NCBI GenBank assembly: GCA_000507305.1
Contig: DF239910.1
Location: 1 to 64,000 of the forward strand
DNA from: Breviolum minutum Mf 1.05b.01
Taxonomy: Eukaryota; Sar; Dinophyceae; Suessiales; Symbiodiniaceae
Direction: 5' to 3'
Length of the DNA: 64,000 nt
In this document: piece by piece, positions 10,114 through 21,310 of the stretch
Position numbering within the stretch: the stretch's first letter is position 1
Layout of the letters: every line of letters begins with the position of its first letter
The notes under the pieces: generated by a model
The model's database searches: none
The model's input: the letters and a program-made list of their open reading frames with translations, nothing else
What the model was told of the DNA's origin: nothing
Made by a program: the position numbers and the translations under genes

Positions 10114-10266
10114 GGCATCAATTAATGGTGAATTGGTGGTTTGGGGCCCGGTGGTTTGGATATTTGAGATCCCCAAAAATGAAAGGGATTGGTATTCTCA
10201 GGGGTACCTCGATTCGAATCCCAAACCACCGGGTCCCAAACTAACCCATTTACCATCAGTTGATGG
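10114..10266. repeat. 153-bp foldback (inverted repeat)
   Basis: GGTGGTTTGGGGCCCGGTGG on the left pairs with CCACCGGGTCCCAAACTAAC on the right, and outer GGCATCAATTAATGG pairs with CCATCAGTTGATGGC. The loop is about 27 bases. This is a distinct foldback from the one at 3474. Confidence 0.75.
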
Positions 10267-12059
10267 CAGCTTGCCTCAAGCGTTGGTGTTACTTCAGCTT
10301 CCAGGATGCATTTCAATTCAGAGCAAGAGAAAGTAAGGCGGCTGCGGGGGAAGATTTAATGGAATTGGAATGTCTGGAGACACTGACCTGTATCTAAAAA
10401 TCCATGTTTTTTTGTTGTCTTCTTATTTTAAGATGGGAAAGGCAATTGGTTTTATATCTCCAGGGAACGAATCCATATCATATCCCATCCATAAATACGG
10501 AAAAGGAAGATGATTTTCCTTTTCCCGTTTGGTGGGATATATTCACTATGATGTTTCCCAGATTTATTTGGATGTATCATTACCTGGTGATTTCAGATGA
10601 AGGGAGTTGACCTTCTGTTATTTTTTGGCCCTTTCCAAGCCCGGAAAGTCGGTTTGCCAGGGAAGAACTCTGTGACATTCTGAAGAAGTTGGCATCCTTA
10701 ACAAAAAGAAAAAGCAGCCCAGGCATCTCATCTCATCATCACTTTGAGTTTGGCAGGTTTTTTTTGTGTTTTTCCGGATTGGATTGGAGTCATGTCAGGT
10801 GTTACATGGTGACCGTCGTTCAATCGAAAGAGTTAGAATTTGTATCATTGTTTAGATGAGGTGAATCGAGTCATCAGCAGTTGGTAAAGTTGACGGGAGA
10901 ACTCCAGGAGTCTTATGATGGGTATGATTCGGCAAAGGGAGGTTTCGAATTCAGAAAAACAAGGAGATGGTACTGATGGACAAAATCCGGCCAATTTACT
11001 TGTTTTTAGTAGTCTATTAGATGTTTATGCTATGATTCGGGTGAGGTTTCATACACCCCCATTTTGGTTTCAAGATGTTACCCCAAAAACCTGTAGGCAG
11101 GAGTTTTTTTTCGAAGAGCTCAACACCTTGGTGACATATCAGTGATCTTTCTTGAATTTTTGGAATACCAACAATTCCCAGTAATGACAACAAACAACTA
11201 CCTTGATAAACGAAAGGTGTTTGTTTGTGTGTGTGACATACACTATTATCACAATGTCAGCTAAATTGACTCTCCCTTTTGAAGAAACCCTCCTAAACAA
11301 GCATACAACGAGATGTCAAGACTTGTTTGCTTCAAACTTCAGAGAACCCTGCGGAACCCAACACGAAAGTTCCTCAGACTGGGTGGCATACGAAAGTGGA
11401 GAGGTGGGACGGTGAACACACAACTGGGATGAGGGATGAGATTATCCAACTTCCAATGTGTTTTTGGTGGTTCTACAGAGCGGCGATGAGCAACCCATTT
11501 ACAAATGCAAATCATCCTCTTCTTTTTTCGATTCTATACTATACTACATACACATGCTTAATGCCAATTTCAGCCAATGCATGTTTATTCAGCACTAACG
11601 AATCAGGATGATCATCCAAGTGCGAGGTCTAGGGACTTGGGTGGGTTATTCCCCCGACATAAACACTTGGGGTGACGGTCTGAGTGAGTACATGGACCTT
11701 TATGCCATTTTCTTCCTTATTGAATGGATGATTTTACATATGGTGATTAGTTAGATTTCTGATGGAACTGATGGATCTTTCACTCGCATTTGACTTGGTT
11801 GGCCAGGCTGGAATGTTGAAATGGAATTAGTAAAACTGACCTGCCCCCCCTTCAAAAATCCTAGTCATAGTCAACAATTTGAGATCGTTTCTCTAGTAGA
11901 CGCCGAATACATTGACAAGTATTTCACTACGTGGACGTATATTTGAATACATGAGCAACTATTATTGTTGGAAAAAACCCAAAGCATTATTTTTGCAGGG
12001 GTCTTGGGAGGAAAGAAATATCAACACCTTCTCTGTCCAGGTATTATTATTTTTAACAG

Positions 12060-12355
12060 GGATCAACAGTGAAGGTTCAGAACATTTGAAACTATGGCAT
12101 GGGAATCATTCGGATTATGTACAGTATGGGATGTTCGTGGACTACCTCCTTGAAAAGTTGTTTTAGAGGCTTCCTTTGAAAGTCTTTTGTCTATTCTCGA
12201 AACTCGAATGGAAATAGGAAAATCAAACTTTATTCAGAGGTCGCTGTATTTATACAAATCAGAAAGCTTCAACACTTTAAGATTGACAGGGTATGCGCAG
12301 AGTAGAATTAAACACCAGGGTTTTGGAAAGGGGAGAAACTTTGAAGCTTTCTATG
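12060..12355 (+). pseudogene. Exon-like segment in duplication, copy 2
   Basis: After TTTTTAACAG, the frame INSEGSEHLKLWHGNHSD ... VDYLLEKLF is open for about 35 codons, then TAG. After an insertion relative to copy 1 it reopens (SFNTLRLTGYAQSRIKHQG) up to the same donor (CTATG|GTAAGA). Function unknown. Confidence 0.25.
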
Positions 12356-12449
12356 GTAAGAATTATTAGGAGTTTGTGAATTTATATGTTAAGGTATATA
12401 ATCACATTATGTGAATTTCTTATGATACTTTTGTGTAGCCACATCACAG

Positions 12450-12599
12450 GCCAACGATGGGGCAGGGAACGAGTCCACCGACGAAACTGCAGACAACGGT
12501 GAAACTGGTTGGAACTCAAAGCTGTCAACAGATACGGCCATGACATGGGGATACATGCTTTTCATTTTGGGGTCCCAATTTCTCAACAGCTGCATTTAA
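12450..12599 (+). CDS. Exon-like segment after CACATCACAG, copy 2
   Basis: 49 codons are open from the acceptor-like CACAG to TAA. An acidic start (ANDGAGNESTDETADNGETG) is followed by a hydrophobic C-terminus (GYMLFILGSQFLNSCI), which would suit a terminal membrane or GPI-anchor signal. The join to the preceding GTAAGA donor is not phase-compatible in this frame, so the structure is uncertain. The minus strand is also open here. Confidence 0.2.
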   Translation, partial: ANDGAGNESTDETADNGETGWNSKLSTDTAMTWGYMLFILGSQFLNSCI

Positions 12600-12971
12600 G
12601 CAATCTTCCAATTTGCACATAAAGCATCAACACGTTCAAAAGCCGTATCATTGATGGTTTTTCACTCTTGCATTCAGGGAGTGGATAAAAGCCTGGACCG
12701 TTGCACGAAAGCTTTCACAGACACCTCCCGGATAGCATGCAGACAACCATGTAGCAAGAGCCTTTTCATTGAAGTTATCATTTTCTACCTTTTTTTGGTC
12801 CGTTTTATCAAAATGCCCAGATTCACGACTCTTCCAACAATTTTGATCACACCTGAACGCCAGAAGCCGTTCAAGACCACATACCCAGGGCAGACACCCA
12901 AGGCAGGGTGGGGAAGTGGGACAATGCGAGAGGAAGAAGTTGGGACAATAGACTCCAGGATGAGAATAGTT

Positions 12972-13082
12972 GACCCTTACCATCCAAGTATGGTATATCT
13001 AGCTACATTTGCCACATTTTACCATTGAAAACAACCAAATGTATGGAAATATACCGTTGCCATACATGGATGATATGGGTGA
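12972..13082. mobile_element. Family F inverted-repeat element
   Basis: The left end, CCCTTACCATCCAAGTATGG, is mirrored by CCATACATGGATGATATGGG at the right. A second copy is at 16522, with fragments near 54603 and 63384. Confidence 0.6.
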
Positions 13083-13282
13083 GAATTGCTAAGCCCCAAA
13101 CTGGATCTGAATGTGTACTTCCAAATAGTGAATTTCATGGAATTTATATCATCCCTAGTCTGTGGAAGGAACCCCTCAAAACAAATGAGATTAGCAATCT
13201 CAATTTAGAAAGGGAGTTTGGGAAAACTTCATACACAAAGACCACATGCTGCGCTGCTTTGTGGACTTTTCGTTGGAGGTAC

Positions 13283-13318
13283 TACTGTTGGTGGACAAAA
13301 TGCGGCTAACCAGTTGAT
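13283..13318. mobile_element. Lone family A end
   Basis: TACTGTTGGTGGACAAAATG followed by CGGCTAACCAGTTGATAT. The interior block is shared with the copy at 57400. No matching right end was found. Confidence 0.35.
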
Positions 13319-14077
13319 ATCAAAAATACATGTTGGAAATTTGACACACGAAAACACCGTTTTGCCTTTTAAATAGGCTGATTTTGGTTTAACATATCAC
13401 TGGTTTGTTAGCTCTTTGCAACTATCCCATTTGGTATTTTGCTGTCCATCAAAAGGTTTGAGGCTGTGGGTAACCCCCTCAAGAAACGCAAGATGCTTGA
13501 AGGGAAACGAGTCCTTGAAAAGTATTACCATGGTTTGAAGCATCAGCAAAAAAGGTGATTCAAAATCATCCATTTTTTGGACACTTGTCAGAAACCCGAA
13601 TGAGTGAGTGATTTTTTGTCAACCTCAGCTCTGCAGGGGGAACAAGAATATGATAATGGCCTCATCAAAGAACCCACTTTGGGAACGGTCCGGAACACTG
13701 AGCCAGATGGGTGGGAACGGTCCAGAGTCTGGGCTTGGCAATCTCAAAGTTGAGGATGGTCCCTGGGCAAGCCCCATGTGAAAAACATATAGGGATGTAC
13801 TGCAATATTTCCTGCAACCCTTTTAAAAGTTCACCAGGAACACCTAAGACATCTAAATCAAGTATGCAAGAGAAGCTTGATCGACTTTCTGTTGTTGACA
13901 GCAGTCCAAAAACTCCGGTCATAACGAAGGTACCCAACACTCTCATGGTTTGATTGATGGACCTACACTTTTCCATTCAGTGGAAAAAGCTGAAGGACAT
14001 TCAATAGATCTCTGGTCAGAGAAACCCTCGGGAACAATGTGCCAGTAGAATTTCCACCAGCTGTGGATCTAGTCTAG

Positions 14078-14119
14078 ATGATGATGATGATGACGATGAT
14101 GATGACGACGATGATGATT
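14078..14119. repeat. (GAT)n/(GAC)n microsatellite
   Basis: About 14 GAT or GAC triplets. It reads as poly-Asp on + or poly-Ser on -, in ORFs with no other support. Confidence 0.85.
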
Positions 14120-15242
14120 GAGTTCCGAACTGTTCTGGAAAGGAAAGTGTTACTGATGTTCTATTGATTCTATTTCCATCTCTATTGCTAGTGGTCCCGT
14201 ACAATTAGTTTTGTTGATACATTTTTGTTTAAGGACAGAATCTGTTTTGAAGATTCATTTGCTCGTTTCAAACGGTCCGTTTTCCTCCCCTGTACCTGGT
14301 AGGGGGTTGACCAGCTGTGATGTGTAGAATCCGCATCCTACCAAACCAGGAATGTCTCCCTGAAGTATCCCTAAGTGAAAAATTGCTTTATGTAAACATG
14401 GTTTTGCAAATCCCAACCGCTTCAGATGATTTTCGTACCCTGGGCCTGTCGAAGTATCCAGATTACCTGGGCATTTGCCACACTTGCGAGACATGTGGAG
14501 GGTGACTTTTGGTTTCATTTCAGCGACAAAGTGCGGACAGTACTTTTGACTTTGTGTATAACAAGTATCAGTATCACATATTATATGTCACACAAGTCTA
14601 TACAGCTCTTTCCGATTTATATATAGCTAGCATGATTCATAATAAAATTCTTCTAAATTCATAACCTTCTCTTTTCTTTTTCTCTCTTTTCACCATGGAA
14701 CATCGATCAAACGCTATTCTGGACAATCAACATGTCCGAACCATGCCTGCTGTAAGGATCAAGAGATAGATGAGGCAATTGCTAAAGCACAGGCTGGGAA
14801 TGTACGGTTCTATGATCAAAGGACCAACTTTTAGGGTGCCAATGATGTTGCTACCATTGGTTGTTTGGCTCCTTTTTTTAGGCTACTTCCACAATTGCCA
14901 ATGATGTTACTTACTAGTCCTGATTGCTCAAGTCACACAACAATTACAGTATCTAATTGTATGCAATTGTGGCTGTGCCTTGGGGAATAAAAGTGGAGGA
15001 AAGGTACTCCATCTTCAGGTTCAGTGGCAGTTACCTTTTTTTTTGGTGGTGGGGGGGGTAGAGGTGTCCTATGATTTTAAAAACCCATTGTGTCGTTGGC
15101 TCATGGATTCTGCAATTGTTGTGGAACCCTGTTAGCGGCTCCAAAAGAATCGAGGAAGCTGGTTTGAAGTATTTGTTGATATGTAGATGACGTAGATGAC
15201 CTGAGCATTGTTTGAGGATGCTAACATCTACTAGAAAGTATA

Positions 15243-15347
15243 TAGATGTTTCCGAAAATAGAGGTATCCCCAAAACATCCCAAAATGATCATTTTTAGTA
15301 GGAAAGCCCATGGTTGTTGGGAACCACCATTTAAGGAAACCCCCATA
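15243..15347. mobile_element. Family B inverted-repeat element
   Basis: It starts TAGATGTTTCCGAAAATAGA and ends TTTAAGGAAACCCCCATA, with GGTATCCCC matching family B. The right arm has diverged. Confidence 0.5.
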
Positions 15348-15504
15348 TACCAGGCCAAGACTTGAGTACTGTAACACTTCTGCGTTGGGATTGTTCAAAC
15401 GCCAACAATGTTTGATGTTGGGATGCTCCCCCCTCCCAGTAACAGTCAGCCACAAGGATTACTGAATCCACCTTCATGCGCCATCCTCATCAAACTGGGC
15501 ACAG

Positions 15505-15580
15505 GAGGCTGCTTGGAACAAGCCTGATCTACCAGAACTTTTGCCAGTTCCAGGGCTGCAAGTTTTGGAGGAAACTATAG
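15505..15580 (+). CDS. Exon candidate, 25 codons
   Basis: GGGCACAG|GAGGCT on the left and ACTATAG|GTGTGC on the right frame an open segment reading EAAWNKPDLPELLPVPGLQV then LEETI. Composition is protein-like with no low complexity, but the segment is too short to assign. The minus strand is also open here. Confidence 0.25.
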
Positions 15581-16377
15581 GTGTGCTATAGATTCTCTGG
15601 TGAATGGCAAGCTGTAAACTTGGAAAATTTACACACTTTTCTTGGATTTGTTGATAGTACTTTACTTTTTCCATCCATTTTTTCCTTTTGTTTCCTGCCA
15701 TGTAATGCATGATTGGTACTTTGGTAGTGGTAAGCACATCTATATAGCGTTTTTTCTCAAACATTTTCCACGAGCTCCATGATGAACAGGTGGGACTCTA
15801 AAAGCAGTGGGCTTAACGCAAAACTCCTCCCTTTTGACATGAGCCAAGCCCCCAAAAAACAGGGATCATTAAAGTACTATGAAGTACTCAAAAATTTTGG
15901 GGGGATCAAACAGTGCAAAATGTATGGTAAATTTGAGGGGAAATTCCCATCGTGCATTGTTTGGGTTGGTAATATGATGAACTCAGTCAGCTGGAGAGTT
16001 TTTGTTGAATGAGATTTTGAAATGATATGTCTAGCCATTTTGAAATCATTTGGGATATCATTGTTTTTCGGTTTCACCAAGTTGTTGTTTTTTTGTGGTT
16101 TTGAGGGTGTCATTTAGGGAGGGTGTACTGTTTCGAAAGGAGGTTTTTCCGGAGTTTTTTCGGGCAGATTGGTGGGTCGCGATTTTCCGGGCATCTCAGG
16201 TGGGTCCTCAGGTGTGTTCATTTGACCACCCAAGACGTGCTCATGGTTTTTCTTGATGATATAATATATAATGCATATCAATACTCAATACAGTTATCAC
16301 AAGTTCTATTTACATGTTTCTTTGGTCATATACATTTATATACACACATTTTTCCATTTGAAACCCCTTCTCCTCAG

Positions 16378-16518
16378 ACAAAAACCAACACCCCCCATCC
16401 ACTTTTGCTGGCCAGGATCCCGATCAGCCTGAGACGTATCAAGGGAAAGCACCAGGGCCGGAGGTTCTCAAGTTGAAGAATGCTTTGCGATGGCCTTTCT
16501 CCAAAGAATCTCGGCAAA
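16378..16518 (+). CDS. Exon candidate, unknown protein
   Basis: After CTTCTCCTCAG, a pyrimidine-rich acceptor-like site, about 45 codons stay open. The peptide includes STFAGQDPDQPETYQGKAPG and LKLKNALRWPFSKES. The family F element at 16522 begins immediately after, so the exon end may be cut by that insertion. No donor is obvious and no domain was recognised. Confidence 0.25.
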
Positions 16519-16521
16519 TTT

Positions 16522-16632
16522 CTAACCCATACCATCTATGTATGGTATAATTTACCTACATTTATACATAGTGGATTTTTTATGGCAAATGTAGGTAAAC
16601 AGTGAACACACCATACATGGATGTTATGGGTA
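16522..16632. mobile_element. Family F inverted-repeat element
   Basis: TAACCCATACCATCTATGTA at the left pairs with TACATGGATGTTATGGGTAA at the right, and ATTTACCTACATTT pairs with AAATGTAGGTAAA. The size and ends match 12972-13082. Confidence 0.7.
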
Positions 16633-16866
16633 ATGGATTCATGTGTAGCATCAGTGAAAACCTGGTAGGTTTCGGTGGGTTTAACCCGGGACGACAGGCA
16701 GTCACCCCCCAAGTCGTCAGGGATCCGGGGGAAATTGGCCCAAAAAGTGTCTTCTTTATGTCAGGAACCATAGATATATTAAACACTTGAGGAAGTAAAA
16801 AAACCCGGGTAGCTTCCGTTTATGACCAAAGCGTCCCTTGTTGCTAAAAACATGTCCAAACCATGG

Positions 16867-17405
16867 TAAAACGATAAGGAAGAAAAAAAAACGATAACGC
16901 CCACAGAGTATAATGAACTTTTTCGTCATATTTCATATTTAGAAATATATAGTCTACATTCTACATATTATATATATATTTACATATTATATATACGTTT
17001 TATACAGTCAGCAGTTTGAGAGCTTCCACTTGCTGCCTGCCCGCCTTGTTATCCTCTTCTTGTTACACTGCATCGAAGCTTCAACATACAGAAAAACGTA
17101 GGAAAAACGTAACCCAAAACGATAACAGAACGATAACCGAAACGATAAGGTTTTAGCAAAAAAAGTCCTCTTCTCCAAGACCTGCCCTCGGCACCTCTGA
17201 GCCGCGAAGCTGCCTTTGCCGCTGCCTCCTACTGCACCGCTGTCTCCTCCTGCTTTGCTGCCTCCTTCCCCTACTGATAATGTTACTGGTAATTGAGTTG
17301 GGCAGTGATGTCATGCAAAATATTGTTTGCAATACGAAATCTATTATATTTGTTACTGTAATCACAATCCCCTGTAAAACGATAAGGAAGAAAAAAAACG
17401 ATAAC
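16867..17405. repeat. Segment flanked by direct AACGATAAGG repeats
   Basis: TAAAACGATAAGGAAGAAAA followed by an ACGATAAC block occurs at 16867-16897 and again at 17375-17405. More AACGATAA units lie at 17117-17150. The 500 bp between is AT-rich, then C-rich. No gene was recognised. Confidence 0.55.
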
Positions 17406-17810
17406 AAAAAAAAGGTCATGCAAAAGTTCTTGGAGTTTTTTTTACCACCTCACTTGCCTCATCTGCCGCATCGCCAACTTTCATTCCTAATTAAAAAGAA
17501 AACATGGAAGACAACATACAGCACCTCTTTACAGAACTTTCTAAGCCCCACAAACTTGACGCTTCTTCAACCGGCGTTGTTTTAGTCAACCTGAGATCTT
17601 TGGGTTAAATGCCAGAAATTTATGGGTTTGTCGATGGCTTACTATGCAGATCTTATTAGGTCAGGTTATGTTTGGTGCAGTGGGCCGCAGTAACTCTATG
17701 ATATACCAAATACCCCTCCAAAGTCAAATTGTTTTGTTAACATAGATTCCAAACATATCAACAGTTCAATATACCAAAAGTACAAACATTTACCGTACCT
17801 ATCTGGATGT

Positions 17811-17908
17811 TTCCGAAAATAGTGGTACCCCCAAATCATCCATTTAATAGGGTTTTCCATTATAAACCATCCATTTTGAGGTACCGCTATTTTAGGAAAC
17901 ACCCATAT
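17811..17908. mobile_element. Family B inverted-repeat element
   Basis: It starts ATCTGGATGTTTCCGAAAAT, has GTGGTACCCCCAAATCATCC in the left half, and ends GCTATTTTAGGAAACACCCATAT. It is one of the cleaner copies. Confidence 0.7.
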
Positions 17909-17909
17909 C

Positions 17910-20335
17910 TATAACACGCATGAAATCTACTCCTCCCATCCCAGCCCTCAGGAAGTTGATCGTTTGGGACACTCAGGATCCGCTTTTTCCCGTTTTTTTT
18001 TGGGACTTGGACTACGTTGAAATTCACGCATTGCGGGGGGTTTGGGTGATTTATTGCGAGGAATTATAGTACTTCCCCCGGACCCATATAATGCAAATCG
18101 TTTTTTTTAATGATAGTATATTTATATATATGTCATTACATACATCTATACTAACTTGTACTTATACTTTAAGTCACCAGAACTCAGAGACTCAGTGGCA
18201 CCCAGAATCCTAGTAATTCTTTAAAATGAACCTCCAATATTTTTGTCCAGACCTTCAGGTGCTGGCTATCCTCAGCCAAAGGTTTACCGTCCTTGGCCAA
18301 GGTGATTTACGGATGGGAAGAACGGGTGTTTTTTTTCCGTTTGGCACGTCGGACTGGTGGTTTTTAGCTGTAAAAAGACATATGTGTGATAAAGAATCTT
18401 GGGCAAAAGTCACTGAACTGTTTCATGATATTTTTTTTGATACATGATCATTCTACGGTAGAATTGTGGTTCATTGTCAACGTCCGACATGTTGTTATAG
18501 AAATGTGTTTTTTTGTTTTTCCTAATTAGCCATTTCAAGGAATGATCATCAAAGACACTGGACCCAGCGACCGAATGGGGATGATGGAATCTTTGACGGG
18601 GTGGAACAAAACTCAAAAATCACAGCCTGAGCAGCACCACAGGTTTTTGTCATTTTTGAAAAAAGCAAGGTTGATGTTGGTTGATAGTTGATGGTTGGTT
18701 GATTTGTGATGTCTGGTTCATTTACTGTATGACAATTCAAACTTTGAAATGCCTAGACAAAAACAACTCATAGCGAACACGGATGGTGGGAAGACGCTTG
18801 GGAATGACAATGAAGATCATGTGTTAACATGTTTTCAGGGTCTACACCTGTCTAACATGTTGATGAATAAAATCCTGCAGTGGTTCAGGCAATACAAAAT
18901 ACCATGAGTTGGAGAGTTTCAAACATTTCCACTGTACCAAGTCCCCAATGGCCGCTGTTTTGGTTGATTTTGGGATGTCCGAGACAGAAGTCTCCAATGA
19001 CATTCAGAATGTGTGTTGGAAGATTCCGGCAGTCTACACTCACTGTATTTATATATATATACATACATGTTTTACATACTGTCTATATCTAAATAGGACA
19101 ATTACACTTGATATTACGATAGCAAAAAAGGAAAACTCAACTTCATAATCCCCTGGGAAGATCAGGTCCAACGTGTCGTGGTATTCGTTTGTGTTCGGTA
19201 CTGGGTAGCATACGCATGATGGCCCACCAAGCGTTTGGAACTCCAGGCCCTCGCAAGTCTTGAAAGCAAAGAGGTCCGGATGGAATGGAAAAAAACCCAT
19301 GGGAATGACAGGATTAAGATTTTTTTGGCACCCCACAAAAAATTAGTGGATCAGAACGGCAGGGTGCATGAAAATTCAACGTTTGACTTGTAACTACATG
19401 ATTGGCTTGCAGACTTCTTCACTTTTCCACCTTTGAAATGTTATGAATTATGGTAACGTCGCCAATGAGGATACCAAGGCAAAATCGAAAGCTTTGAAAG
19501 CTTCAGGGAAGCACCCAAAAACTGGAAGAGCTTGACTTGGCAAAGCAGATTTTTTTTTTGTGCTGCATGTTCATGTGGCTGAATAAGAAACCAACCTCGT
19601 TGAGTCCGAGGGATTTTGCATCCATGAATCACCCCTGGCAGTTCACGGCATGGATGCAGTGTATGGGAAACTTCTCCTGGAAGCCGAGGATGCTTTTGAG
19701 AAGAGATGTTCTTTTTGCCGTTTGATCCACTAGTTCCATGTTCAACAAAGTTATTTTTCTCCATTAGATTCATTAAGTCCATTTGATCCACCAGTTGTTT
19801 TTTTAAGATTTTGATCCATGGAATGCTCCCAAAAAAGGTTCAAGTGCACCAGTGATTCAATGGATATGAATTTGATTGAACATCTAAAAAGGTGGAGCAC
19901 GCAGTCACAGAGAAGTTCGTAAACACGGCCACTTTAAAAAAGGGCGCTTCCATCGGCTGGTGTTTTAAAGGTGGTGGATGAGTTTTCTTGTTTAAACCCA
20001 AGAGTTCAGGTAAGAATGATTGGAATTTGGCAGGGTGGTCTAGGACGTAGTTCAGGACCCACTTTTTTTGGATGTGTTACTTTCTGGTTGCACTTCTCGG
20101 TCTGTCAATGTTACACCTAAGAAAGGTGGATTTTGTGGCGTTCAATGATGTTGAATTTCCTGTTGTTCAATGATGTTGAGCACAAGTCAATTGTCATAGT
20201 GATTTGTCAAATTCTTAAAATATTTTTCATGGGATATTTCCCCCTCACAGTAACATTAGATAGGATGAGAGGGCTCTCCGACCCAAAATTGTAACAACTC
20301 CGGTAAGATATACAAAACTCCCTTTGGACAAGGCA
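17910..20335. other. Non-coding stretch
   Basis: AT-rich with short open frames on both strands. No domain, clear splice frame or large repeat was recognised. Confidence 0.4.
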
Positions 20336-20340
20336 ACCAG

Positions 20341-20450
20341 AGGAGCGCGACAAGGAATTGTTGTGGGACGCGGAGGCCGGAAAGCCCAATGACAACCTCA
20401 AGCCATTCGGGTTGTTCTGGCAGTCAGCGAAAGCCTTTGTTTCCAGGGAT
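20341..20450 (+). CDS. Exon candidate ending at a family C element
   Basis: After GGCAACCAG, the frame reads EERDKELLWDAEAGKPNDNL then KPFGLFWQSAKAFVSR, a charged, protein-like segment more GC-rich than its surroundings. The open frame runs into a family C element beginning at 20453, and an open frame resumes after it (20537-20761). Either the element interrupted the exon or it acts as an intron. Function unknown. Confidence 0.3.
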
Positions 20451-20452
20451 TA

Positions 20453-20548
20453 TACACTCCTGACAATACACATGGAACCCAAAAATGGAGGTTTGGAAGA
20501 TGATTATCCTTTTCAATTGGGTGACTTTTAGTTTCCATGGGGAATGTA
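20453..20548. mobile_element. Family C inverted-repeat element next to an exon candidate
   Basis: It starts TACACTCCTGACAATACACA and ends TTTAGTTTCCATGGGGAATGTA, with interior GGAAGATGATTATCCTTTTC. Its left end is two bases from the exon-like segment 20341-20450. Confidence 0.55.
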
Positions 20549-21025
20549 ATGATTGTTGGCTACTTCAATCCTCTAGCGAGCTCACTGACTAAAACCTCAA
20601 ATCAAAACTCCAATCCTGAATCAGAATCCGATCGTGATATAATTAGGCTGGAGAAAATGAAGAGAGGCAACACATGGCAACACTCTATTCACAAACAGAT
20701 TTCCCAAGAAACTCGGAAATTACATGTTTGTGATTGTTTGTGTATGTCCGAATTGTTATGATACATAGGTTTGCCAACAATATTTTTTTTAGAGTTGTTG
20801 CAATGTTGTTGCGTACTGGGTCTTCGCACGCAACACCAGAAGGCACAATGTGTCTATCCCAAACATATGTTTTTGCTGCTGCACTGTTCGGAACCCTTGT
20901 TCCAGGATCGTAAGTTGAAGTTCTTGGGATCTTTTCTCCATCAAATGCGGGCGCATTTTTGTGGGGTATTTGTTTTTTCCAATTTTCAGAGGTGAATTTG
21001 AGACTGGAAAAAGCGCCAGGTTCCA

Positions 21026-21310
21026 ATGCAATCCCAACCAATCCCGTATTCTAAGGAGAAAGCGGAGAAGGCGGCAGAAACGGTCGAATACGTCGTTAAT
21101 GAAGACAATGGCAACAATGGCGACAATGGCAACAAGGGCGGCAATGGCAACAAGGGCGGCAATGGCAACAAGGGCGGCAATGGCAACAAGGGCGGCAATG
21201 GCAACAAGGGCGGCAAGGGAGAGGGTGGGGCGGCCTATGGGGGACTTGTCATTGATTCTTGGAGGATGTCAGTTTTTTGGGGAAGCTTTTCTTGGGAAAC
21301 GTTTTGGTAG
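21026..21310 (+). CDS. ORF with Gly-Asn-Lys tandem repeat
   Basis: 94 codons from ATG. The start is charged (SKEKAEKAAETVEYVVNED), followed by Asn-Gly-Asp units, then five copies of the six-residue GNKGGN unit (the last one modified), then a short unique tail. In another frame (20961-21317) the same DNA reads as Met-Ala-Thr repeats, so the frame is chosen on composition only. No known family. Confidence 0.25.
   Translation: MQSQPIPYSKEKAEKAAETVEYVVNEDNGNNGDNGNKGGNGNKGGNGNKGGNGNKGGNGNKGGKGEGGAAYGGLVIDSWRMSVFWGSFSWETFW
21115..21222 (+). repeat. 18-bp tandem repeat, about five units
   Basis: The unit GGCAACAAGGGCGGCAAT repeats four times exactly, with a fifth ending AAG, after two shorter related units. 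A period divisible by three keeps any reading frame open. Confidence 0.85.

Larger units (their letters stand above)
8240..11760. other. Non-coding stretch with inverted-repeat elements
   Basis: It contains family C elements at 8574, 9401 and 9601, a (GA)n run at 8928-8950 and a large foldback at 10114-10266 preceded by a T-tract/G-tract. Short ORFs (for example 11203-11611) have no recognisable features. Confidence 0.45.
11764..12908 (+). repeat. 1.1-kb segmental duplication, copy 2 (partner 7118-8238)
   Basis: Copy 2 of the duplication. It carries about 37 extra bases near 12220 and a TAG in the LLEKLF stretch, but lacks the 13-base insertion and the TGA seen in copy 1. On the minus strand one region differs from copy 1 by exactly three bases. 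Confidence 0.9.
13330..15480. other. Mostly non-coding stretch
   Basis: Holds a (GAT/GAC) run at 14078-14119, a T/G tract near 15037 and a family B element. Weak open segments at 13711-13953 and 14317-14505 have no recognisable domain. Confidence 0.4.

Noticed and set aside
10201-10225. GATTCGAATCC as a tRNA T-loop
   Set aside because: No matching acceptor, D or anticodon stems nearby; it is part of a foldback arm.
20685-21041. 118-codon minus-strand ORF with protein-like composition
   Set aside because: Two plus-strand frames are open over the same DNA and no domain or splice evidence favours it; not supportable.
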